Positions 28,301 to 35,493 of a DNA stretch of 64,000 nucleotides are shown here, one piece after another. Positions within the stretch are counted from its first letter, which is position 1. Each line of letters opens with the position of its first letter. Made by a program: the position numbers and the translations under genes. The DNA comes from Nostoc calcicola FACHB-3891 (GTDB lineage: Bacteria > Cyanobacteriota > Cyanobacteriia > Cyanobacteriales > Nostocaceae), in contig NZ_JACJRQ010000026.1 of the NCBI RefSeq assembly GCF_014697355.1, forward strand, positions 1 through 64,000, read 5' to 3'. The notes below the pieces were generated by a model, which did not search any database, was not told the origin of the DNA, and saw only the letters and a list, made by a program, of their open reading frames with translations.

Positions 28301-31300
28301 GCTAAAACTCGACTCATAGAAACCACCGATGCAGTCCAAGGTAATCTCCTGTTTGTCTCAGAAAGAAATGACTCTACACACCAGACAAGCTTTACCGTTA
28401 ACACCGTAGGAACAGAAGGTGCTGATAACCCTCAGAGCAGTTCGGGTGCTGATAAGTTAACAGGTGGTGGTGGCAATGACATCCTAATTGGACGAGAAGG
28501 TTCTGATTACCTTGATGGCGGTACAGGTGATGACATCCTGCAAGGTAACATTTTAGTTTACGATCTTAATAACGCGATCGTTTGGGGCAATGACGGCGGT
28601 AATAATCAACTTTATGGCTGGGAAGGAAGCGATCGCCTCTGGGGTAGTAATGGTAATGATATCCTAGATGGTGGCGAAGGAAACGATCAGCTCAACGCTG
28701 GCCCAGGACAAGACACCCTAGATGGTGGGTTAGGCAACGATACCATCGATGGCGGTGAAGGTAATGATACAGTCACCTATGCCAAAGCCAAAACCCCAGT
28801 TGTTGTAAATCTGACAACAGGAACAGCCACTGGTGGAGATGTCCTCAAAAATATTGAAAATGTCGTTGCTTCGCAATTTGCCGACTCAGTAACAGGCGAT
28901 ACCCTAGCCAATGTCCTCGAAGGATTAGCAGGTAATGACACTCTCATTGGTGGTGAAGGAAATGACACCCTCAAAGGTGGCGCTGGCAATGATAGTTTAG
29001 ACGCTGGCGCTGGCAATAATATTTTAGAAGCGGGTGGCGGTGCAGATAGTCTCAAAGGTGGAATAGGAAACGATACCTATAAATTCCAATCTGAATGGTT
29101 ATCTTTAGAACAAGCCTTTGTTGTCTTGGGTGGAGATGAACAGCGACTAGGAAAAGTTACTAGTACAAATGGTCAGTTAATTGACTGGAATACCTTTCAG
29201 GGTTTTGGTTTTGATGCCCAATACGACAAATATCAAACTTTTGGCTTAGAAGTTGACCTGCAACGCAAGCAACAAAACGCACCTTGGGTAAGATTAGCAG
29301 TCAGACAATGGCTAATACCAGAACAAGCTTTTACCATCTTAGGCGGTGGCAATCAGCAACAGAATTATATTACCAATCCCACAACCAAAGAACAAATTAG
29401 TTGGTCAGTCTTCAACGGCTGGGTAACAACTCAAAATTGGGCACAACTTTCAGCATTCGGTCTTACTTACAGTTTAGATTTAAAAGCAGTCAACCAAGGT
29501 TGGCTAGGTGTTCCTGTTGCACCCGCCCTATCTGGTAGCAGAATTGAAGATGCTGGTGGTAGCGATTCCTTAGTATTACCAGAGGGAGTCACTCTTTCTT
29601 TAAGTCGCCTTTATCCTGGCAAAACTGGATTAGCCCAGTTAGGAAATGATTTAATCATCGATCTCAATCAAGATGGTGTCGCTAACCCAGCCCAAGATTT
29701 ATCCATTATTAATTTCTTTAATGGCAATCAAAAGGGTGCTGGTTTTATCGAAGCTGTTCTTCCTGCGCTTAATTTTGATGGAGTTGATGACTACGTTACT
29801 ATTGCAGACCCAGGGGTTAGTAGTTTAGATATTACTAATGCCATTACAGTTGAAGCTTGGATTAAGGGAGCTACTACATCTGTTTACGGAAAAATTATTG
29901 GTAAAGGCCCAGATTCTACAGAAGTTTTTGGCTTATGGTTGACTTCTTCAGGGACTCTTGAAGTTAATCACTCAATCAATGGTCTTCAACGTAGTTTCAC
30001 AAGCAATGTAGTAATAGGAGATAACATCTGGCATCACATTGCATATACTTACGATGGAACGACAAATAAAATTTACATTGATGGAGTTTTACAAGGCAGT
30101 CAGGCAATTACTGGAACTTTAGGTGTTAATAACGAGCCAATAAGTATTGGCAGAGAAGTAAGTTCATCCACCAATGCATATACTTTCAAAGGCAATATTG
30201 ACGAAGTTCGCATTTGGAATCAAGCTCGTTCCCAGTCGGAAATTCAAGCTAACATCAATCGCCAACTATCAGGGCAGGAAGCGGGATTAGCGGGTTACTG
30301 GAAATTTAATGAAGGTGCAAGCACTACTGTATATGACCTCACCAACAATAAAAATAATGGCTCAATTAATGGAGCAACTTGGACAACAGGCGCTCCTTTC
30401 AATAGTACAGAAATACTGAATTTAGCTAAAGATTTTAGACCCATTAATATTATTACCTTGCCAGCCTTCAATGAAGTTACCAATTGGCAAGCTAGTAGTA
30501 ATTGGGGAGATTATGATAATGATGGCGATTTAGATTTGCTGATTACTGGGCAAGATAGTTATGGAAATGGCATTGCCAAAATTTATGCTAATACCAATGG
30601 CATCTTCGCTGCGGCAGTTTCTCTCGATGGTTTAGACAGGATTCAATCAACTAAATGGGGAGATTATAACAATGACGGATTGTTAGATTTACTCCTCATC
30701 GGTCACGATAATTTACCATTACTTAACGGACAACAAATTCCTGGTCGAGAATATTTCGCCAAGGTTTATCTAAACAAAGGTAATCAGCAATTTACTGTTG
30801 TTGACTCAATCTCTTTAGGCAAGTTTGAAAACCCAGAAGAATTTGAAAATATCTCTCTCCCTGCTGTGGATTGGGCAGATTACAATCACGATGGCAAGCT
30901 AGAGATTTTAACTTCTAGTTCTGCTAAACTAGCTACCCCATTGAAAGGTGGGTCTTTAAATTCCATTGATTACAACAACGATGGATTTATTGATGTAATT
31001 TTGACTGGGTTAAATGCCGATTTACAACCCACTACTCTGCTTTACAAAGGCAATGGCAATGGAACGTTTACGCAAATAAGTAGTAGCTTAATTGGATTAA
31101 AAAATAGTACTGCTGCTTGGGGCGATTTTAATAATGACGGTTATCTTGACCTTTTATTAGCTGGCTCCAATGCTATAAATAATGATGTTATCCAGCTGTA
31201 CAAAAATAACAAAGATGGAACGTTTTCACCAATTTCTACCACTTTAAAACCAGTTAGTAACTCCTCACTTGCATGGGCTGACTACAACAACGATGGGTCA

Positions 31301-34300
31301 TTAGATTTGCTGTTAACTGGAACGCGCAACGGTCAACCCATCACTGAAGTTTACAAAGGAAATGGCTCAGGTGGATTTACCCTAGTTGACAACATCTTAA
31401 TGACCAGTGTGCAACGTGGCGAAGCCAAATGGGGCGATTACGATAATGACGGCGACCTCGATATTATTGTCACTGGTGCTGCTGGTCGAGATGGCGTACC
31501 TTTCGTACAGCTTTATCGCAATACAACAACTCCCAATGTAGCTCCAAAAACTCCTGGCAAAAATAAACCGCTACAAAATTTAGATGCTTCCGTCACCCTC
31601 AGCTGGAGACCAACCGCAGACGGAACAGCTAACGAACTAGGTATTAGTTACAACCTGACAATTGGCACAACTCCGGGAGGAGGAGACATTTTCTCGGCTT
31701 TGACAAATAAAGGCACAAATGCTCAAGGTAGTATCGAAGGTCGTCCACAAGTTGCCCAAATTGGTAATGTCGGTGAAAGTACCAAATGGATAATTAACGG
31801 ACTTCAACCAGGAACAGTTTACTACTGGAATGTTCAAGCAGTAGATCCAGGTCTAAAAGCTTCTACTTTCTCTGACCCCTACCTCTACAGTTTCACACCC
31901 AACTTTATTGACTGGAATCAAACCATTACAGCCAATTTACCTACACCAAATCCTTTTAATCCAGATCAACAATTTCAGTATAATCCTGACTCAGACCTGG
32001 AACGAATTGCTTATGGGGACTATGATAATGATGGCGACTTGGATCAGGTTATTGCTGATGGAATCAATTTATTTGTATTAGAAAAACAACAAGGTCAGCC
32101 CGATAAACAATACAATTTAACCGGACTAAACCAAGTTACATTTACCAAAATTGCTTGGGCAGACTACGACAATGATGGAGATTTAGATGTAGTCGCTTCC
32201 TATACTTCTGGTACTAATCCTCCCAGCGTAGCTTTCTTTACGAATATAAGTTCGCTGAGATACAACCAAAATACCAATCAACAAGTAAAAACAACAGAAT
32301 TTATCAAGGTACTGAGCGATTCAAAAACTGGAGAACTAAAAGCAATTCGTGACTATGATAGCGATGGTGATTTAGACATTATCTTAGGCACAACAGTATA
32401 TAAGAACCAAATTGCTCAGGCAATTTCTCGTCCAAATACAAAATCAACAGCACCAACTGAACTTTCTGCAACTGTAAACTCATCTAATCAAGTGACTTTA
32501 AGTTGGAAAGTCGGTACAGATAAAGAAACACCAAAAGATGGATTAAGCTATAACCTGCGAATTGGTACTAAACCAGGTGGCACAGATATTATTGCCCCCA
32601 TTTCCTTAGAATCCTTACAACAAGGTTCTTTAATTCATCAAAAATCCAGCAATGACACAATCGCATGGACGCTCAATAATTTAAATTTACTTAAAGGTAT
32701 TTATTATTGGAGCGTACAAACTGTAGATACTGCTTTTAGTGGTTCAGATTTTGCCAGCGAAAGAGTATTCACTATTGGAGAGTTAACTACTCCAGAAGAA
32801 AATGTAAAAATTAGTAATCCCAAAATTACTAACATTAATAATGTAGCAACAGCAACCACAAATTATGAGCTTAAACAAGCAGACACAGCAGAGTTGAGTT
32901 TTGAGATTGCAAATACAGGAAAGAACCCCCAAAATATTGATTATCAAATTTTGCTTTCGCAAGATAACACAATAGATGCATCAGATATTTATTTGGGAGT
33001 TGGTCAAGTAACTGGAGGAATTACTTTAGCTGCGGGTGCTAGCCAAATCATTACGAAAAACATCATCATTCCTAGTTCCTTCCCAGGCTTTACAAGCAAC
33101 AGTCAATACATTTTAATCAATGTTATTAATCAAAGCATAGAAACTAACACTCAAGATAATCTAGCCACTCTGCCAATCAAGATCAACGATCCTTTATTCT
33201 CTTCCGTCACCACAACTCTACCAACAAATATCAAAAATCTCATCTTGAATGATACTGGTGCTATTAACGGCACTGGTAATGAATTAGACAATTACATTAT
33301 CAGCAACAGTGCTAATAATACTCTCGACGGTAAAGCAGGTAATGATACTCTTGATGGCGGACTTGGCAACGATACCCTAATTGGTGGCAGTGGTAATAAT
33401 ATTTTAATTGGTGGCTTAGGTAGCGATCGCCTTGATGGTACTGCTGGCATAGATACCGCTTCATATACTAATGCTAGTGCGGCTGTCACAGTTAACCTAG
33501 CTCTGACAACCGCCCAAACCGGAGCAGAAGCCACAGGTGATGTCCTGCTATCAATTGAAAACTTACTCGGTTCCAACTTCGACGACACCCTCAGTGGTAA
33601 CACTGGCAATAACATTCTCAACGGTGGTTTTGGTAACGATAGCTTGACGGGTGGTACAGGCAATGATACTTACATTGTTGACAGTGCAGGGGATATTGTT
33701 AGTGAAACTTCTACCACAGCCACAGAAATTGATACCGTCCAAACTTTTGTCAGCTATATCTTAGGCGACAATCTCGAAAACCTGCTCCTACTCGGCACAG
33801 ACAATATCGACGGTGGTGGTAATAACTTAAACAACACTATCACAGGTAACAGTGGCGATAATATTTTAATTGGCGGGTTAGGTAGCGATCGCCTTGATGG
33901 TAGTGCTGGCATAGATACCGCTTCTTATATTAATGCTAGTGCGGCTGTCACGGTTAACCTAGCTTTGACAACAGCCCAAACCGGAGGAGAAGCCACAGGT
34001 GATATTCTGCAAAATATTGAAAACTTACTCGGTTCCAATTTCAACGACACCCTCAGTGGTAACAGTGGCGATAACATTTTAATTGGTGGCTTAGGTAGCG
34101 ATCGCCTTGATGGTAGTGCTGGCATAGATACCGCTTCTTATATTAATGCTAGTGCGGCTGTCACAGTTAACTTGGCTCTGACAACCGCCCAAACCGGGGG
34201 AGAAGCCACAGGTGATGTCCTGCAAAATATTGAAAACTTAACTGGTTCCAACTTCAACGACACCCTCAGTGGTAACACTGGCAATAACATTCTCAATGGT

Positions 34301-35149
34301 GGTTTTGGTAACGATAGCTTGACGGGTGGTACAGGCAATGATACTTACATTGTTGACAGTGCAGGGGATATTGTTACTGAAACTTCTACCATAGCCACAG
34401 AAATTGATACCGTACAAGCATCTGTTAGCTATATCTTAGGCAATAATCTCGAAAACCTGTTCCTACTTGGCACAAACAATATCAGCGGTACTGGTAATAA
34501 CTTAAACAACACCATCACAGGTAACAGTGGCGATAATATTTTAATTGGCGGGTTAGGTAGCGATCGCCTTGATGGTAGTACTGGCATAGATACTGCTTCC
34601 TATATTAATGCCAGTGCGGCTGTCACAGTTAACCTAGCTTTGACAACAGCCCAAACGGGGGGAGAAGCCACAGGTGATGTCCTGCAAAATATTGAAAACT
34701 TAACTGGTTCCAACTTCAACGACACTCTCTTGGGAGCAAATGGTGACAATGCTTTAGTTGGTGGTGCTGGGAATGACTTGCTCTTAGGTGGTAATGGGAG
34801 CGATCGATTCATCTATGATACTAATGCTGCGTTTACTACTGGTGCAGTTGGTATTGATATCATTCAGGATTTTACTAGTGGAGTTGACAAAATAATTATT
34901 GACAAAACTACATTTACAGCTATTAGTAGTAATGCTGGTATTGGGTTTGGCATACCAAACGAATTTGCAGTAGTGAGTAGTGATTTAGCAGCAGCCACTA
35001 GTAACGCCTATATTGTTTTCAACTCTGCAAATAGTAAGTTATTTTACAATCAGAATGGAAATGCAAATGGTTTGGGCACTGGTAATCAATTCGCCACTCT
35101 TTCTGGAGTATTGAGTATACAAGCTACCGACTTTGTAATTCAGGCATAA
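19388..35149 (+). CDS. Giant mosaic calcium-binding adhesin-like exoprotein (RTX / FG-GAP / LamG / SBBP / FN3)
   Basis: The product is 5253 residues with no Sec signal. Order, approximate residues: N-terminal module (1-170) with LLEEIGHFID, resembling a zinc-protease HExxH in which the first His is Glu; a region with two EF-hand-like loops (DKNNDNKVTLVD about 480, DANGDGKIRTSE about 695); a long RTX block (about 840-1640, GGxGxDxLxGG nonapeptides); FG-GAP/VCBS repeats with DxNxDG (1720-2170); LamG (2210-2410); six full and one partial SBBP-type repeats of about 60 residues (2430-2840); RTX (3020-3235); a duplicated EQAF...LGG module; LamG (3458-3675); FG-GAP; FN3; FG-GAP; FN3; a CARDB-like domain; RTX (4620-5140); and a C-terminal segment with DIIQDFTSGVDKIII and FNSANSKLFYNQNG, typical of type I secretion substrates. 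Adhesion or extracellular matrix binding is inferred. No T1SS genes are adjacent. Confidence 0.9.
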   Translation: MTSDRSHLKLAVLEIQDLLKSLAKGEQFDETLIKTFGDGLNTEAAANLRRQWTIGDFSELPDIEIRSASELNGANGAFSTYTNHIYLSREFLGHNSYSPSAITSVLLEEIGHFIDSKVNRVDAAGDEGAIFSALVRGENLSPEQLQVLKIENDFTTANIDGSSIVIEQAVTYTGSNLGESVTKLSSFFSDLQGQLNSFASSKSLPLLGTNLWTNTQFKWLDSLSSSIGAINQSSLTASSLVSQINAISGLSASNLSETADAVSFDLAVQSTRTLTSNLASKLGLSWLGLDIAGSAAVGANFNTSLKVTINKTSSPLVQANSDLRVGIDASLSNSFSAVGKIGLLQVEAKDDQANPNDSRLKANLVIGTNGNANSFIVDDANSNIKFDLKTSLPSVSFLGSNFSLPTITSDLDFIISNGGVTGANFNNVNVNLGTNFLGGLRSTIDKVLKPIQPFIDLLSKDIAPISKYDTVRNLFDKNNDNKVTLVDFIYFGDQLNGTKYGQNVDSFLKAVRDIKTLNSGTTLVNSTGFSLSSNNTANYTSGININNQPGLYVPIISNKTVAYDLLRGIDVPLFSYQLPKLSLANFTYNQFTPLIGPLGVNFGVDLNANAQFGFGYDTYGLKQFISTNNSAKIQDGFYISDRQNVDGTGADIAEITLASRIRLEGGASISVAKAFVGGNISGTVDFNLHDANGDGKIRTSEIPSDLLNLFDINANISAGVQAWAEVNYLIGKKRWDWSGGEVKLIDINRQGSSPTQEPFKPILGVSTAGVLNLYVGTSASSRNVNQKEINETFLLSLVSSQIQVKAFGNEQLFTGISRVSALGDAGNDAIELSETLTVIADFDGGIGNDILSGGAGKDTLKGGDGNDVLSGRGDNDVLDGGVGNDVLDGGDGDDNLTGGLGEDRLFGGTGVDTLTGGAGNDQLAGGDNNDVLNGGDDADNLQGGGGNDFLDGGNQNDILSGNEGDDTLLGSSGDDKLYGGIGNDKLSGGDGNDQLVGEEGDDSLKGDSGNDVLMGGAGVDTLEGGINDDYLDGGTGNDKLSGNEGNDVLVGGSNDDRLEGGEGIDQLDGGADNDTLLGGTQNDILFGGAGNDRLEGNDNDDQLWGESGQDTLLGGAGSDRLSGGTENDIVAGGTENDVLEGNDGDDQLWGGEQDTLKGEGDLATGGDDQLFGGAGNDKLYGGVGGDRLEGESGNDELYGNAGNDTIIGGAGTDSLSGGAGTDSLSGGTENDILAGGTESDRLEGNEGDDQLWGGQQDTLKGEGDVATGGDDTLLGGAGNDKLYGGVGSDRLEGEADNDELSGNLGNDTLIGGFGSDTLFGGADNDFLDGGNDADILDGGAGNDILDGGQGNDILKGAAGKDTLYGEAGDDNLDGGSEDDLLIGGIGQDTLLGNTGTDILFGGYENDVLKGDAGADFLYGEQGNDSIEGGADADQIEGAEGNDSLKGDAGNDTLLGAEGNDTLYGGTENDSLDGGEGQDTLYGDAGNDTLIGGEGTDLLYGGAQADFLQGGLGEDTLDGGSENDDLWGGAGNDQLLGNAGSDNLKGDDGDDKLQGGDGNDTLAGGDGNDLLVGDESNDPNLTATKSGNDFLSGGIGNDRLFGYLGNDTLIGGEGKDWLEGGFGNDTIKGGTDANPDVKDSDADVFVLAPSSGTDTIYGFDPTKDIIYLSNGLTFAFIKVEGDGNGNTKIIDLDTGDTLAKLIGIDPSQITRANVDEENVEPNRLEFDSKKPIYAKDETVTLVNTVVRDANGAGDIERIDFWLQKDSGNWQDISDIGFKGLDGSVAWGDFNKDGFNDLLIAGQNDKTGSYPIRVYKNNKDGTFSEVNLNLPDLTAYRRGVTWGDYNNDGNLDILGSGYIIPNLGGNFNADAIIQVSLIPSSDKTALWQDYDGDRDLDLLLSGTDVNSSSFIKLYTNSNNTFTETNLSTNIAGLVSWNLAQSANIFSVGKNSLNQLVVNTYLYNSATKTYSSTPTSKVISTPNNQSITPDTVSWYDYNKDGILDFVLTGSNGATNGLDAVTLIYKGNVDGSFTLAADLTNTTGVVDADAAWGELNDKATLLVTGNSNEYRTRAEDLKRVRIPISKVYQFNSTTNQFVEITTNLTEVYHQTQGSHASWQDYDKDNDLDILLTGKDFFDNPVTLLYRNDAGTFVNAIFNPLATDSRLSTFNYNINGLTPGNYVLKGTAYDHQTAAQEYTLVPGSGEGTGNRALVLDGVDDDVNVGAAANLKVDKFLTIEAWINPLNAGQNQEIIVAKEGEYEIGRFANGTLGWALANTNPGWTWSYTTYVVPENQWTHIAFTYAYDSTTGNGVVNIYANGVAVYTYNCSGVIGDTDTNNNELQIGGRQATTTVVSQFKGQIDEVRVWNVARTQQQIQENMNRPLTGTQAGLVGYWNFDQVNLGTVIDLSGNGNNGQLLNGATLNSFVTLTGTANLSVEEWTKNVTFLTDITIDSLGNTYASGNFYESIDIDGQQLISNGGYDVFITKFNSQGNRVWAKRIGGSDDDFIESITTDNLGNIYGYGSFTGTTNIDGEQLISNGEYDVFIAKFDSQGNRVWAKQIGGSGFDSVKNITTDSLGNIYASGDFNGTINIDGQELISGYDSSEAFIAKFDSQGNRIWAKQIGSSYFLSVDSITADNLGNTYASGSFNQTTYIDGQQFTSGPYGSDGFIAKFNSQGNRVWIKQISGYYSDSIKSIATDSLGNIYASGDFQVTINIDGLELTSTSEYNVFIAKFDSQGNAVWAKQISGSNFSSVDSITTDSLGNIYASGSFYQTINIDGLELTSNGSSDGFIAKFDSQGNRISIKQIGGSDFDGVYRSIIDSSGDIYASGYFSQENGTIKKIDQTPEKQQKEKFVIGDSNKNFYSYGGDYNASSQGFTFTNPTGTPALIRNFYDKDVIQLYGSSTQYHLEQFSVANLKKEQVSQDLLNEIKSLYNAGEVVTAILYNPDRQGWNADNDGIYQPYGGKAYLLAIVGGVAKTRLIETTDAVQGNLLFVSERNDSTHQTSFTVNTVGTEGADNPQSSSGADKLTGGGGNDILIGREGSDYLDGGTGDDILQGNILVYDLNNAIVWGNDGGNNQLYGWEGSDRLWGSNGNDILDGGEGNDQLNAGPGQDTLDGGLGNDTIDGGEGNDTVTYAKAKTPVVVNLTTGTATGGDVLKNIENVVASQFADSVTGDTLANVLEGLAGNDTLIGGEGNDTLKGGAGNDSLDAGAGNNILEAGGGADSLKGGIGNDTYKFQSEWLSLEQAFVVLGGDEQRLGKVTSTNGQLIDWNTFQGFGFDAQYDKYQTFGLEVDLQRKQQNAPWVRLAVRQWLIPEQAFTILGGGNQQQNYITNPTTKEQISWSVFNGWVTTQNWAQLSAFGLTYSLDLKAVNQGWLGVPVAPALSGSRIEDAGGSDSLVLPEGVTLSLSRLYPGKTGLAQLGNDLIIDLNQDGVANPAQDLSIINFFNGNQKGAGFIEAVLPALNFDGVDDYVTIADPGVSSLDITNAITVEAWIKGATTSVYGKIIGKGPDSTEVFGLWLTSSGTLEVNHSINGLQRSFTSNVVIGDNIWHHIAYTYDGTTNKIYIDGVLQGSQAITGTLGVNNEPISIGREVSSSTNAYTFKGNIDEVRIWNQARSQSEIQANINRQLSGQEAGLAGYWKFNEGASTTVYDLTNNKNNGSINGATWTTGAPFNSTEILNLAKDFRPINIITLPAFNEVTNWQASSNWGDYDNDGDLDLLITGQDSYGNGIAKIYANTNGIFAAAVSLDGLDRIQSTKWGDYNNDGLLDLLLIGHDNLPLLNGQQIPGREYFAKVYLNKGNQQFTVVDSISLGKFENPEEFENISLPAVDWADYNHDGKLEILTSSSAKLATPLKGGSLNSIDYNNDGFIDVILTGLNADLQPTTLLYKGNGNGTFTQISSSLIGLKNSTAAWGDFNNDGYLDLLLAGSNAINNDVIQLYKNNKDGTFSPISTTLKPVSNSSLAWADYNNDGSLDLLLTGTRNGQPITEVYKGNGSGGFTLVDNILMTSVQRGEAKWGDYDNDGDLDIIVTGAAGRDGVPFVQLYRNTTTPNVAPKTPGKNKPLQNLDASVTLSWRPTADGTANELGISYNLTIGTTPGGGDIFSALTNKGTNAQGSIEGRPQVAQIGNVGESTKWIINGLQPGTVYYWNVQAVDPGLKASTFSDPYLYSFTPNFIDWNQTITANLPTPNPFNPDQQFQYNPDSDLERIAYGDYDNDGDLDQVIADGINLFVLEKQQGQPDKQYNLTGLNQVTFTKIAWADYDNDGDLDVVASYTSGTNPPSVAFFTNISSLRYNQNTNQQVKTTEFIKVLSDSKTGELKAIRDYDSDGDLDIILGTTVYKNQIAQAISRPNTKSTAPTELSATVNSSNQVTLSWKVGTDKETPKDGLSYNLRIGTKPGGTDIIAPISLESLQQGSLIHQKSSNDTIAWTLNNLNLLKGIYYWSVQTVDTAFSGSDFASERVFTIGELTTPEENVKISNPKITNINNVATATTNYELKQADTAELSFEIANTGKNPQNIDYQILLSQDNTIDASDIYLGVGQVTGGITLAAGASQIITKNIIIPSSFPGFTSNSQYILINVINQSIETNTQDNLATLPIKINDPLFSSVTTTLPTNIKNLILNDTGAINGTGNELDNYIISNSANNTLDGKAGNDTLDGGLGNDTLIGGSGNNILIGGLGSDRLDGTAGIDTASYTNASAAVTVNLALTTAQTGAEATGDVLLSIENLLGSNFDDTLSGNTGNNILNGGFGNDSLTGGTGNDTYIVDSAGDIVSETSTTATEIDTVQTFVSYILGDNLENLLLLGTDNIDGGGNNLNNTITGNSGDNILIGGLGSDRLDGSAGIDTASYINASAAVTVNLALTTAQTGGEATGDILQNIENLLGSNFNDTLSGNSGDNILIGGLGSDRLDGSAGIDTASYINASAAVTVNLALTTAQTGGEATGDVLQNIENLTGSNFNDTLSGNTGNNILNGGFGNDSLTGGTGNDTYIVDSAGDIVTETSTIATEIDTVQASVSYILGNNLENLFLLGTNNISGTGNNLNNTITGNSGDNILIGGLGSDRLDGSTGIDTASYINASAAVTVNLALTTAQTGGEATGDVLQNIENLTGSNFNDTLLGANGDNALVGGAGNDLLLGGNGSDRFIYDTNAAFTTGAVGIDIIQDFTSGVDKIIIDKTTFTAISSNAGIGFGIPNEFAVVSSDLAAATSNAYIVFNSANSKLFYNQNGNANGLGTGNQFATLSGVLSIQATDFVIQA
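22745..23325 (+). repeat. 309-nt internal duplication in the first RTX block
   Basis: Two copies 309 nt (103 codons) apart encode the same run of RTX repeats interrupted by a non-RTX insert, QDTLKGEGD(L/V)ATGGDD (near 22840 and 23149). The interruption is shared exactly, showing that the block was duplicated as a unit. Confidence 0.75.
26711..27890 (+). repeat. SBBP-type beta-propeller repeats, about 183 nt each
   Basis: Six full repeats and a seventh partial one share the pattern ITTDSLGNIYASGSF, then INIDG, FIAKFDSQGNRVWAKQ. Seven units would suit a seven-bladed beta-propeller; the weaker last unit is the expected closing blade. Confidence 0.7.
29090..29500 (+). other. Duplicated unnamed module in the giant exoprotein
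   Basis: Two units of about 60-85 residues share WL(S/I)xEQAF(V/T)(V/I)LGG, a central (I)(D/S)W(N/S)xF(Q/N)G, and FGL(E/T)(V/Y)xLDLK-like ends. I do not recognise a named domain. It sits between the second RTX block and the second LamG domain. Confidence 0.5.
33398..34747 (+). repeat. 675-nt tandem duplication near the 3' end of the giant gene
   Basis: Module A (NILIGGLGSDRLDG, then IDTASY and AVTVNLALTTAQTG) starts at 33398, 33860, 34073 and 34535; module B (LTGGTGNDTYIVDSAGDIV) starts near 33604 and 34276. The arrangement A-B-A repeats with a 675-nt (225-codon) period, nearly identical at DNA level, each A carrying a HIP1 site. Recent duplication or an assembly-sensitive region is indicated. 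Confidence 0.85.
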
Positions 35150-35463
35150 TCTCGACTTTATCCATTTCTCTCACAATGCCATCGTCTAACTTGAAACCTC
35201 TGTAGAACAGTGGAATGTGGGATCTATAGTCCTGAAACATTGAGTATTTGTAGAATGGCGATCGCTTGTTAAATTATTTTACGATAAGTAGGGCTGGCTG
35301 CAATGGATATACTCACGATCTCTCATGCTTTGAGTTGAGAATTACTTATGTATTTTATTTGAAATTTATGCAATTATTACAGTAGCTAAGCTGTTGTAAT
35401 TACTGCTATTACTTCTTGAAGAAGTCGGGGATCTAAATCCTGGTTAAGTAAATGATATTCGTT
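35150..35463. other. Spacer between giant exoprotein and glgB, no gene seen
   Basis: The two flanking genes converge here. The spacer is AT-rich with a 15-bp near-palindrome ACTTCTTGAAGAAGT at 35411-35425 and no coding frame. Confidence 0.6.
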
Positions 35464-35490
35464 TTTGGGGTGGGGATCGCCCACCCCAAA
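35464..35490. terminator. Strong hairpin between two convergent genes
   Basis: TTTGGGGTGGG (35464-35474) pairs perfectly with CCCACCCCAAA (35480-35490) around a 5-nt loop, starting 4 bases past the glgB stop. There is no long U-run in either direction, so termination by this hairpin alone is uncertain, but the placement between convergent genes fits. Confidence 0.55.
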
Positions 35491-35493
35491 TTG

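Noticed and set aside
21793..34812. Minus-strand and other-frame open frames within the giant RTX gene
   Set aside because: Products such as SFPSPPSKTSFPTPPS are reverse readings of GGxGxD repeats.
19388..35149. GCGATCGC octamers in and around genes as possible regulatory sites
   Set aside because: They are HIP1 sequences, abundant throughout cyanobacterial genomes, and not specific to any gene here.
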